NCBI RefSeq assembly: GCF_024206495.1
Contig: NZ_JAMBPQ010000012.1
Span: forward strand, 62,001-126,000
Reading direction: 5' to 3'
Length of the DNA: 64,000 nt
Origin: Paraburkholderia sp. CNPSo 3272
GTDB lineage: Bacteria; Pseudomonadota; Gammaproteobacteria; Burkholderiales; Burkholderiaceae
The notes beneath the pieces were generated by a model. The model was not told where the DNA came from. It searched no databases and was given only the letters and a program-made list of their open reading frames with translations. The stretch's first letter is position 1. Each line of letters opens with the position of its first letter. Made by a program: the position numbers and the translations under genes. This document shows, piece after piece, positions 44,750-54,551 of the stretch.

Positions 44750-45229
44750 ATGCCTGAACTCACGCATTTTGACGCCGCCGGAGACGCTCATATGGTCGAT
44801 GTCGGCGGCAAGGCACAGACGAAGCGCATCGCGCTCGCGCGCGGCACGATCCGCATGTTGCCGGAAACCTTCGCGCTGGTCCGCGACGGCCACGCGAAAA
44901 AAGGTGACGTGATCGGCGTTGCGCGCATCGCCGCGATCCAGGGGGCGAAGCGCACTTCGGATCTGATTCCGCTGTGCCACCCGCTCGCCATCACGCGCGT
45001 GAAAGTGGACTTCGCGCTCGATGAAGCGCTGCCCGGCGTTCACTGCACGGCGCAGGTGGAAACGCTCGGCCGCACGGGCGTGGAGATGGAAGCGCTGACC
45101 GCCGTGCAGGTCGGACTGCTGACCGTCTACGACATGTGCAAGGCCGTGGACCGCGGCATGACGATTACCGATGTGCGCGTGCTGGAAAAGCACGGCGGGA
45201 AGTCGGGTGACTGGGTGGCGGAGCGGTGA
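44750..45229 (+). CDS. moaC: cyclic pyranopterin monophosphate synthase
   Basis: Second step of molybdenum cofactor synthesis, forming cyclic pyranopterin monophosphate from the MoaA product. The 159 residues start MPELTHFDAAGDAHMVDVG and contain the conserved AKRTSDLIPLCHPLAIT and GRTGVEMEALTAVQVGLLTVYDMCKA, plus DVRVLEKHGGKSGDW near the end. It is full length. No other Moco genes are in view. The next gene starts 4 bases after its stop. Confidence 0.96.
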   Translation: MPELTHFDAAGDAHMVDVGGKAQTKRIALARGTIRMLPETFALVRDGHAKKGDVIGVARIAAIQGAKRTSDLIPLCHPLAITRVKVDFALDEALPGVHCTAQVETLGRTGVEMEALTAVQVGLLTVYDMCKAVDRGMTITDVRVLEKHGGKSGDWVAER

Positions 45230-45233
45230 CGCC

Positions 45234-45584
45234 ATGACGCTCGACGAACTGCTCGCGCAGGTTCTGGCCTTCCGTGACGAGCGCGACTGGGAGCAGTTTC
45301 ACACGTTGCGCAACCTGATCGTCTCCACCAGCATCGAGGCTGGCGAGCTGCTGGAAACGATCCAGTGGAAGACCGATGCTCAGATCGACGCACAGCTCGC
45401 CGATCCCGCGCAACTCACGCATCTCAGGCACGAATGCGCGGATGTGTTCATCTACCTCTTGCTGGTCGCGCATACCGCCGGAATCGATCTGGTCGAGGCG
45501 GCAGCGGAAAAGCTCAAGCTGAACGCGCAGCGCTACCCCGTGGAGAAGGCGAAAGGCAGCGCTGCGAAATACTCCGAGCTTTGA
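45234..45584 (+). CDS. MazG-like nucleotide pyrophosphohydrolase
   Basis: Small all-helical pyrophosphohydrolase of 116 residues that probably hydrolyses non-canonical or excess nucleoside triphosphates. The MazG-like metal site is seen in STSIEAGELLETIQW and HECADVFIYLLLVA, giving the ExxE...ExxD pattern. I chose ATG 45234: GGAG at the moaC end lies eight bases upstream, and the longer open frame is inside moaC. The 4-base gap suggests co-translation with moaC, a pairing without an obvious metabolic link. Confidence 0.88.
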   Translation: MTLDELLAQVLAFRDERDWEQFHTLRNLIVSTSIEAGELLETIQWKTDAQIDAQLADPAQLTHLRHECADVFIYLLLVAHTAGIDLVEAAAEKLKLNAQRYPVEKAKGSAAKYSEL

Positions 45585-45637
45585 TTGCCGGAACGGCGGC
45601 ACTTGCTCGTCGCCGCTTCACGCACGGGCGGTGAGAC

Positions 45638-47479
45638 TCAATCGTCCGAATCGTCCTCGTCGTCCTGTTCGACCGACTTCGCCGGCGTCCCGTATTTCTT
45701 GACGAGTTGCGCCTTGAAGTCCGCGAGCGTGGGCTGCTCGTCGAGCAGGCCGTAGAGCGAAGCGAGTTGCGTCTGCCAGTCGTGCAGCTCCGTGGCGAAA
45801 ATGTGCAGGCGCTCCACCGTATCGAATGCACCCGCCGTATCGCCGTCCAGCGCCTGCAAAACCGCGTAGCGTCGCAGCACCGTCTCGCCGGGCAGCAGCG
45901 CAATGGCGCGCTGGTGCGCGTAAAGCTTGCTCGGCAGGCTCGCGGCGCTCATCGGCAACAGCGTAGCCATGCCGTAGTCGCCCCACGCGCCGAACAGGCG
46001 CGAAGGATCGTCGCCGTAGTCGCGCGCCGGGTGCTGTCCGTAATACAGCACCTCGGCGCGGTTGTAGTCGCGCAGCACCGGGTACAGCGCCGCGACGCCG
46101 CCGAACACGACCACCGCATACACGCCGAGCGAGACGCGCGACGGCACGACGCGCAGCGGCTTCGTCTCCAGCAGACCGAAAACGAACATCGCCGGCAGCA
46201 GGAAAAACATGTACTGCTGCGGATATTCGACGAGTGCGTGCATGACGAGCACGCCGATCAGCATGAAGCCAAACACGCGCTCGGCGGTGTGCGGCGCGCG
46301 CAACCCGCGCACCAACCACGCGACGAGCCCGATCACGACGATGGCAAGACCGACGATGCCGGTCTTCGCGAGCAGATCGAGGAAAATATCGTGTGCGTTG
46401 TTGGCGATCTCGACGCCGCCCAGCGAGCGCACCAGTTCGAACTGATGCATCGGGAAATCGCCCCAGCCGACGCCGAGCACCGGATGCGACTTGAACATTG
46501 TCCAGCCATAGCGCCACAGCGCGAGACGCGGCGCAATCTGGCTGGCGTCCTTCATGCGCTCGGCAGCCGACTGCGCAAGGTCCAGGCCGTAGTGGACGTT
46601 GGCCCAGCGCGCGAATGCATTCATACCGAAGAAGATCAGCACGAGCACGACGGGGATGACCCAGGCGCGCACGCCGGCGGCCTTGCGGCCCGAGCCCGCC
46701 GCCGATCCGAGGCCTTGCGAGAGCGCCCCGCGTCCCTCATCGGCTTCGCTGCGGCAGCCCGTGAGCGCGATCCACAGACCCGCGACGAAAATCACGCCCA
46801 TCTGCAGCCACGGCCCGCGCGACACGGTAAGCGCGAGGCCACCCGAATAGATCGCGGTCAGCACGCCCCAGAGCAGGATGTTCAGACGCCGCGTGAGTAC
46901 CAGGTACATCGCACCCGCCATCGCGAAGGCGATATAGGTGGCCAGGTGATTGGCCTGCGCCATGTTGCCGAACGGCCGCCGCTCGACGGTAATGTTGTAC
47001 GCCACCACGAGCGGCGTGACCTTGGTCTCCAGGTGAAAGAGCTGGATCACCTGGGTGAACACGGCGAAGAGACCGCCGAACTGCAGCGCGAACGCCCCCC
47101 ACACGAGCGCGGAGCGCATGAGGCGCGCGCGCGTGATGGTGTAGCCCGCGTGCGTCACGAGGAACGCGGCGAGCAGATAACCCGCGCCGAGCCAGTTCAT
47201 CGAAGGTTCGGCGAGCGGCAGTGCGAACGTCTGCACGATCAGCAGCAGACCGAAGAAAAGCGGCACGAGCGCGACCGTGGGCGACGCGAATTCCTCGCCC
47301 GTGCGCGCCGGACGAACGAGCAGCAACGTCGCGGCGCCCATCAGCACATAAAGTGTCAGTGCAACGAATTCTGCGTAGAAAGTCGGTATCGGATAGGTGT
47401 GGTTGACGACCGCATAGGGCAGCGTCAACGCGAGGGCCAGCAAGACGAACGTAAGGTAACGCGCAAAATTGGAAGGCAT
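45638..47479 (-). CDS. PglL-type O-oligosaccharyltransferase / O-antigen ligase family protein
   Basis: Polytopic inner-membrane protein of 613 residues with about 12 membrane segments, of the Wzy/WaaL/PglL superfamily. The long periplasmic loop holds the family motif HPVLGVGWGDFPMHQFELV and NAHDIFLDLLAKTG, with the conserved His. The early region with TVERRPFGNMAQANHLATY is typical of PglL-type enzymes, which move glycans from lipid carriers to proteins such as pilin. A type IV pilin-like gene lies 143 bases upstream on the same strand, supporting a pilin glycosylation role. The last 20 residues are Asp/Glu-rich (DDEDDSDD). O-antigen ligase is the alternative. Confidence 0.88.
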   Translation of the reverse strand: MPSNFARYLTFVLLALALTLPYAVVNHTYPIPTFYAEFVALTLYVLMGAATLLLVRPARTGEEFASPTVALVPLFFGLLLIVQTFALPLAEPSMNWLGAGYLLAAFLVTHAGYTITRARLMRSALVWGAFALQFGGLFAVFTQVIQLFHLETKVTPLVVAYNITVERRPFGNMAQANHLATYIAFAMAGAMYLVLTRRLNILLWGVLTAIYSGGLALTVSRGPWLQMGVIFVAGLWIALTGCRSEADEGRGALSQGLGSAAGSGRKAAGVRAWVIPVVLVLIFFGMNAFARWANVHYGLDLAQSAAERMKDASQIAPRLALWRYGWTMFKSHPVLGVGWGDFPMHQFELVRSLGGVEIANNAHDIFLDLLAKTGIVGLAIVVIGLVAWLVRGLRAPHTAERVFGFMLIGVLVMHALVEYPQQYMFFLLPAMFVFGLLETKPLRVVPSRVSLGVYAVVVFGGVAALYPVLRDYNRAEVLYYGQHPARDYGDDPSRLFGAWGDYGMATLLPMSAASLPSKLYAHQRAIALLPGETVLRRYAVLQALDGDTAGAFDTVERLHIFATELHDWQTQLASLYGLLDEQPTLADFKAQLVKKYGTPAKSVEQDDEDDSDD

Positions 47480-47622
47480 GGTTGGGCGGGGGCGTTCAGC
47501 AACGGGGCACTATACAAAACTTTTCCCCCGCTGTGCGGGTGCGGCCGCTTGGGTCGCTCGGCGTGCGTTGCGCGCATGCACTCGAAAGCGCCCACTGTTG
47601 CCCCCACACCTGCGTGCAAACC

Positions 47623-48237
47623 TTATGCGCGGCAATCCGGCGGCGCGAGATTGCCCGCCAGCGTTGCGGCGTCCACCGGCGCTGGGCCCGCGCCGGGCGC
47701 GCCCAGCGACGAAGCCGCCTTGCCCGCTGCGAAGCACTCCCACGTGAGCGTGCCGCCCTGCACGCTGCCCTGCGCGAGCGCGACGCGCGCGGTGGGCGCA
47801 TCGGCATTGTCGGGCACCGACGGCACGAGCACGATGGTGTTGCTGCCCTCGGGCGCCACGCGCGAGGTGAAAGCAACCGTGATCTGACCGGTCGTATCGT
47901 CGATATGCAGCGACTGCACGTTGCGGGTGGCCGGTGGCACCGTGTAGGCCGCGCCGAACGCGTTGCCGCTCGCCGCGTTCTCCGCCACGGCGAGGCGCGC
48001 GGAGGCCGCGAGCGAGAGGCCCTCGCCCACGCGGCTGCGGGCGAGGTAATCCTGGTACGCCGGAATGGCGTAGGCGGCGATCACACCGACGATCGCGAGC
48101 ACGATCATCAGTTCGATCAGCGTGAAGCCGCGCGCGGTCCAGCGCGCGGCAATGCTGGCGAGGCGCGAAAGTCTGGCTGCAAAATACGCGCGGCCGCTGC
48201 GCGGCGGCGGGTTCACGGGAAGGGCGGATACGGTCAT
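47623..48237 (-). CDS. type IV pilin-like protein with long leader
   Basis: Precursor of a type IV pilin or minor pilin, 204 residues. The prepilin peptidase site is RG-FTLIELM, with Gly37 and Phe38 and the conserved Glu at mature position 5; the hydrophobic helix follows (IVLAIVGVIAAYAIPAY). The leader of 37 residues is much longer than the usual 5-10. Two C-terminal Cys, in WECFAAG and PPDCRA, would form the pilin disulfide loop. It is upstream of the PglL-type gene on the same strand, so it is the likely glycosylation substrate. No pil assembly genes are in the window. Confidence 0.88.
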   Translation of the reverse strand: MTVSALPVNPPPRSGRAYFAARLSRLASIAARWTARGFTLIELMIVLAIVGVIAAYAIPAYQDYLARSRVGEGLSLAASARLAVAENAASGNAFGAAYTVPPATRNVQSLHIDDTTGQITVAFTSRVAPEGSNTIVLVPSVPDNADAPTARVALAQGSVQGGTLTWECFAAGKAASSLGAPGAGPAPVDAATLAGNLAPPDCRA

Positions 48238-48260
48238 CGTCAGGGCTCCTGAAACAAGAA

Positions 48261-48288
48261 ACGCCTGCCCACAGTCGTGAACAGGCGT
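48261..48288 (-). terminator. probable terminator after terC
   Basis: ACGCCTG (48261-48267) and CAGGCGT (48282-48288) pair across 14 bases. On the minus strand TTCTTGTTT follows. It lies between terC and the pilin gene. Confidence 0.6.
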
Positions 48289-48364
48289 CTTGATCGTATC
48301 GGCGGCCCGCTTTACGCAGCAGTCGGCCAGATGGCCCAGGCGCTATGGCACAGCCACTGCGCGC

Positions 48365-49087
48365 TCAGTGCGACTGCGGTCCCCGCGTAGCGCTGCGCCG
48401 CGCGTTGCGGCGCCTGAGCCACAATCCGAGCCCGACGACGAACACGGCCCCCGCCACGCTCATGCCATATTCGGCCACGGGCGTATCGAGCAGCGGCCAG
48501 CGGTCGCCCGCGGGGTCGTTGATGATGAGCCCGCCCGCGATCCAGCCGAGCAGCGCAGCGCCGAGCGTCACGATGACCGGGTAGCGGTCGAGCAGCTTGA
48601 GCACGAGCTGGCTGCCCCACACGATGAGCGGAATGCTCACCATCAGCCCGAAGATCACGAGCGCGATGCGATGGCGCGGGTCGGCCGCTTCGGCAGCGCC
48701 CGCAATCGCGACTACGTTGTCGAGGCTCATCACCGCGTCGGCAACGACGATCGTCTTGATCGCGCCCATCAGCTTCTCGGCAGGCTTCACGTTGGCGTGC
48801 TCGAGTTGACTGGGCGCGAGCAGCCGAACGCCGATCCACAGCAGCAGCAGGCCGCCCGTGAATTTGAGGAACGGCACGTTGAGCAGCACCACGGCGAAGG
48901 CGATCAGCACCACGCGCAGCGCGATCGCACCGGCGGTGCCCCACAGAATGCCGCGCATGCGCTGCTGCGAAGGCAGGTCGCGGCAGGCGAGCGCGATCAC
49001 CACGGCGTTGTCGCCGCCGAGCAGGATGTCGATGACGATGATCTGGATGACAGCGCCCCAGTGGAGCGACGCGAAAAACTCGAGCAT
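48365..49087 (-). CDS. TerC-family membrane protein
   Basis: Inner-membrane protein of 240 residues with about seven membrane segments. The family-defining acidic motifs are present: IDILLGGDNAVVIALACRDL near residue 20 and VVADAVMSLDNVVAIAGAA near 118. TerC relatives have been linked to tellurite resistance and to metal (for example manganese or calcium) efflux; the smaller YjbE-type group to which this looks closest is poorly defined. It lies downstream of sucD, separated by a terminator, so it has its own promoter in the 90-base gap. Confidence 0.88.
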   Translation of the reverse strand: MLEFFASLHWGAVIQIIVIDILLGGDNAVVIALACRDLPSQQRMRGILWGTAGAIALRVVLIAFAVVLLNVPFLKFTGGLLLLWIGVRLLAPSQLEHANVKPAEKLMGAIKTIVVADAVMSLDNVVAIAGAAEAADPRHRIALVIFGLMVSIPLIVWGSQLVLKLLDRYPVIVTLGAALLGWIAGGLIINDPAGDRWPLLDTPVAEYGMSVAGAVFVVGLGLWLRRRNARRSATRGPQSH

Positions 49088-49141
49088 GGAGACGAAGACT
49101 CAGCCGTGACTCAGGATGGGCGGCTCAGACGGCGAGCCAAA

Positions 49142-49177
49142 TAAAAAAGCGAGGAGGCCATGACTGGCTCCCTCGCT
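49142..49177 (-). terminator. intrinsic terminator of sucCD
   Basis: A 13-base stem with one imperfect step (49148-49160 with 49165-49177, loop TGAC), followed on the minus strand by TTTTTTA. It lies about 98 bases after the sucD stop. Confidence 0.88.
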
Positions 49178-49274
49178 CTTTGTTCGGAAACCTCGTGAAA
49201 GGATTCCGCAAGCATATCAAAAAACGCTGACCGCCCGCGCATACATGATGCACGAGCGGCGGCGCATCTCGAAT

Positions 49275-50156
49275 TTACAGCATCGCCTTCAGCAGACGAC
49301 CCATTTCCGACGGGTTGCGCGTAACCTTGATGCCGCACGCGTCCATGATTTCCAGCTTCGCGTCGGCCGTATCCGCACCGCCCGAGATCAGCGCGCCGGC
49401 GTGGCCCATGCGCTTGCCCGGAGGCGCCGTGACGCCTGCGATGAAGCCAACCACCGGCTTCTTCATGTTGTCCTTGATCCACTCGGCGGCGTTCGCTTCG
49501 TCCGGACCGCCGATTTCGCCGATCATGATCACGGCGTCCGTATCCGGATCGTCGTTGAACATCTTCATGACGTCGATGTGCTTCAGACCGTTGATCGGGT
49601 CGCCGCCGATGCCGACTGCCGACGACTGGCCGAGGCCGATCGCGGTCAGCTGGGCAACCGCTTCATACGTCAGCGTGCCCGAACGCGACACGACGCCGAT
49701 GCGGCCCTTGCGGTGGATGTGGCCCGGCATGATGCCGATCTTCAGCTCGTCCGGCGTGATCGTGCCGGGGCAGTTCGGGCCGAGGAGCAGCGTCTTGCGG
49801 CCTTCGCGGCGCATACGGTCCTTGACTTCGATCATGTCGCGGACGGGAATGCCTTCCGTGATACAGATCGCGAGATCGAGGTCGGCCTCGACGGCTTCCC
49901 AGATCGCAGCAGCAGCGCCTGCCGGCGGCACGTAGATGACCGAAACGGTCGCGCCGGTGGCGTCCTTTGCTTCACGCACGTTCGCGTAGATAGGAATGCC
50001 TTCGAAATCTTCGCCGGCCTTCTTCGGGTTCACGCCAGCGACGAACGCTTCACGGCCGTTTGCATACTCACGGCACGCGCGGGTGTGGAACTGACCGGTC
50101 TTGCCGGTGATGCCCTGCGTGATGACCTTGGTGTCTTTGTTGATCAGAATCGACAT
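49275..50156 (-). CDS. sucD: succinyl-CoA synthetase alpha subunit
   Basis: Alpha subunit of the TCA-cycle ligase that makes ATP or GTP from succinyl-CoA. The 293 residues start MSILINKDTKVITQGITGKT and include the CoA-binding GVNPKKAGEDFEGIPIYANV, the LLGPNCPGTITPDE turn, and the phospho-His region GKRMGHAGALISGG. It pairs with sucC, 97 bases upstream on the same strand, and the run ends at a terminator. Confidence 0.97.
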   Translation of the reverse strand: MSILINKDTKVITQGITGKTGQFHTRACREYANGREAFVAGVNPKKAGEDFEGIPIYANVREAKDATGATVSVIYVPPAGAAAAIWEAVEADLDLAICITEGIPVRDMIEVKDRMRREGRKTLLLGPNCPGTITPDELKIGIMPGHIHRKGRIGVVSRSGTLTYEAVAQLTAIGLGQSSAVGIGGDPINGLKHIDVMKMFNDDPDTDAVIMIGEIGGPDEANAAEWIKDNMKKPVVGFIAGVTAPPGKRMGHAGALISGGADTADAKLEIMDACGIKVTRNPSEMGRLLKAML

Positions 50157-50253
50157 GTATTGACCTCTTTTCGTTTGGCGTCGCGCGTCGCGTCATCCGC
50201 GCCTTGCGTTGCGGATTTCGCGCCGGCACGCCGCCATTCGTGTCCGGTGAAAA

Positions 50254-51420
50254 TTACTTGCCTTCGGCAGCCGCGACGACCTTCTGCGCGGCTTCTTCCA
50301 TGCTGTCTGCCGAAATGATCGGCAGGCCCGATTCGGCCAGCATCTTCTTGCCGAGGTCCTCGTTCGTGCCCTTCATGCGCACGACGAGCGGCACGTTCAG
50401 GTTCACGGCCTTCGAACCGGCGATCACGCCTTCCGCGATCACGTCGCAGCGCATGATGCCGCCGAAGATGTTCACGAGGATCGCCTTCAGGTCCGGGTTC
50501 TTGAGCATGAGCTTGAACGCTTCGGTGACCTTCTCGGTCGTCGCGCCACCGCCCACGTCGAGGAAGTTGGCCGGCTCGCCGCCGAACAGCTTGATGGTGT
50601 CCATCGTCGCCATCGCGAGGCCTGCGCCGTTCACGAGACAGCCGATGTTGCCGTCGAGCGAGATGTACGCGAGGTCGAACTTCGAGGCTTCGATTTCGGC
50701 CGGATCTTCTTCGTCCAGGTCGCGGTAAGCGACGATTTCCGGATGACGGGCCAGCGCGTTGGAGTCGAAGTTGAACTTCGCGTCGAGCGCGATAACCTTG
50801 CCGTCGCCGGAGACGTTCAGCGGGTTGATTTCAGCCAGCGATGCGTCGGTTTCCCAGAATGCCTTGTACAGGCCTTGCAGGATGGCGCGGGCTTGCGGAA
50901 TCGAAGCTGCGGGCACGCCGATCTTCGCGGCGAGGTCGTCGGCCTGGGCGTCGAGCAGACCCGTCGACGGCTCGACGATGACCTTGTGGATCAGTTCCGG
51001 GTGCGTTTCGGCGACTTCTTCGATGTCCATGCCGCCTTCGCTCGAACCCATCAGGACGATCTTTTGCGACACGCGATCAACGACGAGGCTGACATACAGT
51101 TCCTGCTTGATGTCGGCGCCTTCTTCGATCAGCAGACGGTTGACCTTCTGGCCTTCCGGACCGGTCTGGTGCGTGACGAGCTGCATGCCGAGGATCTGGT
51201 TCGCGTATTCGCGGACTTGCTCGATCGTCTTGGCGACCTTCACGCCACCGCCCTTGCCGCGGCCGCCAGCGTGGATCTGCGCCTTGACGACCCAAACCGG
51301 ACCGCCCAGCTCTTGAGCGGCCTTGACCGCGTCATCCACCGAAAACACCGGGATGCCGCGCGGGACCGCGACTCCGAATTTCCGCAGGATTTCCTTACCC
51401 TGGTACTCGTGAATCTTCAT
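50254..51420 (-). CDS. sucC: succinyl-CoA synthetase beta subunit
   Basis: Beta subunit with the ATP-grasp fold, 388 residues, catalysing the nucleotide half of the succinyl-CoA synthetase reaction. Motifs: MKIHEYQGKEILRKFGVAVP at the start, WVVKAQIHAGGRGKGGGVK, AEINPLNVSGDGKVIALDAK, and the glycine-rich GGGATTEKVTEAFKLM. It is the partner of sucD. A DUF2889 gene ends 50 bases upstream on the same strand, so a shared transcript is possible, though sucC probably also has a promoter. Confidence 0.97.
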   Translation of the reverse strand: MKIHEYQGKEILRKFGVAVPRGIPVFSVDDAVKAAQELGGPVWVVKAQIHAGGRGKGGGVKVAKTIEQVREYANQILGMQLVTHQTGPEGQKVNRLLIEEGADIKQELYVSLVVDRVSQKIVLMGSSEGGMDIEEVAETHPELIHKVIVEPSTGLLDAQADDLAAKIGVPAASIPQARAILQGLYKAFWETDASLAEINPLNVSGDGKVIALDAKFNFDSNALARHPEIVAYRDLDEEDPAEIEASKFDLAYISLDGNIGCLVNGAGLAMATMDTIKLFGGEPANFLDVGGGATTEKVTEAFKLMLKNPDLKAILVNIFGGIMRCDVIAEGVIAGSKAVNLNVPLVVRMKGTNEDLGKKMLAESGLPIISADSMEEAAQKVVAAAEGK

Positions 51421-51470
51421 GCGTGATTCCTTCAGTCTGAGAGTTGGAGTGAACTTCGATTCCGCTGTTG

Positions 51471-52166
51471 TTATTCATGCGAGACGGCGTCGGCCCTGCC
51501 CTCTTGGCCCGGGCTCCGGCTGTCGCGCACGCCGGGGGTTTCCGCGCCACGCTCTATCGAACGCGGCACATGGCCATACCAGCGCGGATAAAACTGCTTC
51601 ACCGCCTCCCCGTCGAACCGCAGCGCGTGGCAGCGGCCAAGCTGGAAGGGCGGCTTTTCACCGGCGGCCTCGTTGCCTCCGGCGGTCTTGCCGAGTTCCG
51701 GTCCGGGCGCTTCGCCCGGCGAGCCATTCGATGTGTCCCACACTGCCCCGACGAACGCCTGGATCGCAGCGGTCGGCAAAACGCCCAACATTTCTGTAAG
51801 GTGTGTGCAGCCGACCGTGCCGCCGAGGCGCCGGGCAGCTTCGCGGCGGAAGTTGTCGAGGAGATTGAGCCCGATAAGGGCCCGATAGGCGGGATTGGCG
51901 TTCTGGCACTGACCGTCGTAAGGCACCCAGTCGGACGACGCCTCTGCGTCGACGACGTTGAGCTTGCGATCGATCGTAATGCGCAGCCAGAGTTCATGGA
52001 TCGGCAGACCATTGGGCCGGACACCGGCGGCGAGCGGCACGTCGCGTGGCTTGTGGTCGGTCAGGCACGCGTCGATGTCCCACAGGCCGTCTTCACGCTC
52101 ATAGGCAACCGCCCGGATGGCGCGCTGATGGCGCAACTGGCGGGGCACGGGCGGAGAAAGCGGCAT
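51471..52166 (-). CDS. DUF2889 domain protein
   Basis: Protein of 231 residues with the DUF2889 domain filling about residues 10-170: RAIRAVAYEREDGLWDIDAC, LRITIDRKLNVVDAEASSDW, PYDGQCQNANPAYRALIGLN and the GCTHLTEMLG stretch with conserved Cys and His, which may bind metal. The function of the family is unknown. The last 60 residues are Gly/Pro/Glu-rich. It lies between recX and sucC, all on the minus strand. Confidence 0.85.
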   Translation of the reverse strand: MPLSPPVPRQLRHQRAIRAVAYEREDGLWDIDACLTDHKPRDVPLAAGVRPNGLPIHELWLRITIDRKLNVVDAEASSDWVPYDGQCQNANPAYRALIGLNLLDNFRREAARRLGGTVGCTHLTEMLGVLPTAAIQAFVGAVWDTSNGSPGEAPGPELGKTAGGNEAAGEKPPFQLGRCHALRFDGEAVKQFYPRWYGHVPRSIERGAETPGVRDSRSPGQEGRADAVSHE

Positions 52167-52285
52167 GCTAAAGGTAAGACCGGATTGGAAAACCTCGTGA
52201 TTTTAACATACCGGGTATTTGAGACAGCCGCGAACACACAGGCCGGGCGGGGACTTGCCTGCGCTGTTTTTTCGAGACGGCCGGC

Positions 52286-53194
52286 TCAGTTATCGGACCA
52301 GTCTTCCTCGATTCCTTTGAGGATCTTGCCGATGATCGACATGGAGAAGCCGCGCGCCGCGAGAAAGCGCGCCTGGCGCGCGCGTTCGGCAGGCGTCGCG
52401 GGCAACTGGCCGTACTTCTTCTGCCACACCGTGCGGGCACGAACGAGTTCGGTCTCGCGCAGTTGCGAACTCACCTCTTCGATGAGCGCTTCGCCCACCG
52501 CGTGGCGCTTGAGTTCGCTGACGATACGCCCTGCCCCCACGCGCGACGCGCGCCGGTGCACGACGCTTTCGGCAAAGCGCGCGTCGGAGAGCCAGCCCTC
52601 GCGTTCGAGCGAATCGAGCAGGACTTCGAGCGCGTCGGCGTCCTCGGTGTACGGCATGAGCTTGCGCGAGAGTTCGGCGCGGCTGTATTCGCGGCGCGAA
52701 AGATAGCCGAGCGCGCGGCCCTTGAGGGAGCGCTCGGGGCGCTGCTTCGCCGTGGACGATTGTTCGCGCGCGCTGGCGCGTGCGGCGCGGCTGGCCGAGC
52801 TACGCTCGTATTGGTCGGTTTGCGGCGCGCTGGATTCGCGCGCCGTTTCGAGAGGCGCGCGACGCGATCGCTTGAATGTCGGTTCGGACAGCGGCTCCGG
52901 TGGCACGTTTGCCGCGGCTTCATCGGCCCCGCTGAAGAAAGCCTCGAAGGGGACTTCGAAGACCGCGCCGCCATCGTCGCTGAGATCGGCGGGCGGGGAA
53001 TACGCCGCGCCAGAATGCGCGAAGCCGCGATCGCCCGCCTGGGCGTCGCGGCTCAAATGGCTTGAGCGGCTCGTGCGCGAGTCGGCAGGCTTGACGGCGG
53101 AGTGCCGCTCGCCCCCCCTGTCCGCAGGCGAACCCGCATGCGGGTTAGCCTGCTCGCCGGAAGGCGAGGACGTGTGTGACCCGCCCTTGCGCAT
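52286..53194 (-). CDS. recX: RecX with a long disordered N-terminal extension
   Basis: Modulator that inhibits RecA filaments and strand exchange. The RecX core is residues about 154-302: SLKGRALGYLSRREYSRAEL, LEREGWLSDARFAESVVHRR, and the C-terminal ARQARFLAARGFSMSIIGKI. RecX proteins are usually about 150-160 residues; here 150 extra residues precede the core, rich in Ser, Ala, Arg and Pro and likely disordered. ATG 53194 has AAGG seven bases upstream and no obvious better start precedes the core. It starts 32 bases after recA, as is common, and is expected to share SOS induction. Confidence 0.9.
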   Translation of the reverse strand: MRKGGSHTSSPSGEQANPHAGSPADRGGERHSAVKPADSRTSRSSHLSRDAQAGDRGFAHSGAAYSPPADLSDDGGAVFEVPFEAFFSGADEAAANVPPEPLSEPTFKRSRRAPLETARESSAPQTDQYERSSASRAARASAREQSSTAKQRPERSLKGRALGYLSRREYSRAELSRKLMPYTEDADALEVLLDSLEREGWLSDARFAESVVHRRASRVGAGRIVSELKRHAVGEALIEEVSSQLRETELVRARTVWQKKYGQLPATPAERARQARFLAARGFSMSIIGKILKGIEEDWSDN

Positions 53195-53226
53195 CAGCTT
53201 GCCTTATCTACGAGAGCCTGGTGGAC

Positions 53227-54303
<1,077 letters not shown>

Positions 54304-54381
54304 GAATCGTCCTTTGCTATGATGAACGGCGTCTCGTGACCATGCGCACGCCTCATTCGGGCTAATGCACACGAACGCAGA

Positions 54382-54401
54382 CACTGTATAAAAAAACAGT
54401 G
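54382..54401 (-). promoter_or_regulatory. LexA (SOS) box of recA
   Basis: CTGTATAAAAAAACAG at 54384-54399 fits the LexA consensus CTGT-N8-ACAG, flanked by a matching CA/TG pair to make a 20-base palindrome arm. It lies 80 bases upstream of the recA ATG and overlaps the likely promoter (TTGCCA and TATACA on the minus strand). Confidence 0.93.
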
Positions 54402-54551
54402 GTTTTGGCAAGCCTTTCTGGCTATCCAGAACCGCAAATTTCGGGAGACCGCCGCGCGTCGCCTGGCCGCGCCCTCAGGGACGCGGCGCGGCGCGGGTGT
54501 TACGAGCCTGACAACGAGGTCAAAAAGCCTCGAAGGCGACGCTGGCGCAAC

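Noticed and set aside
48365..49274. Possible yybP-ykoY (manganese) riboswitch before terC
   Set aside because: The 90-base gap between terC and the sucD terminator lacks the conserved core of that riboswitch by eye, and is too short for a full element with expression platform.
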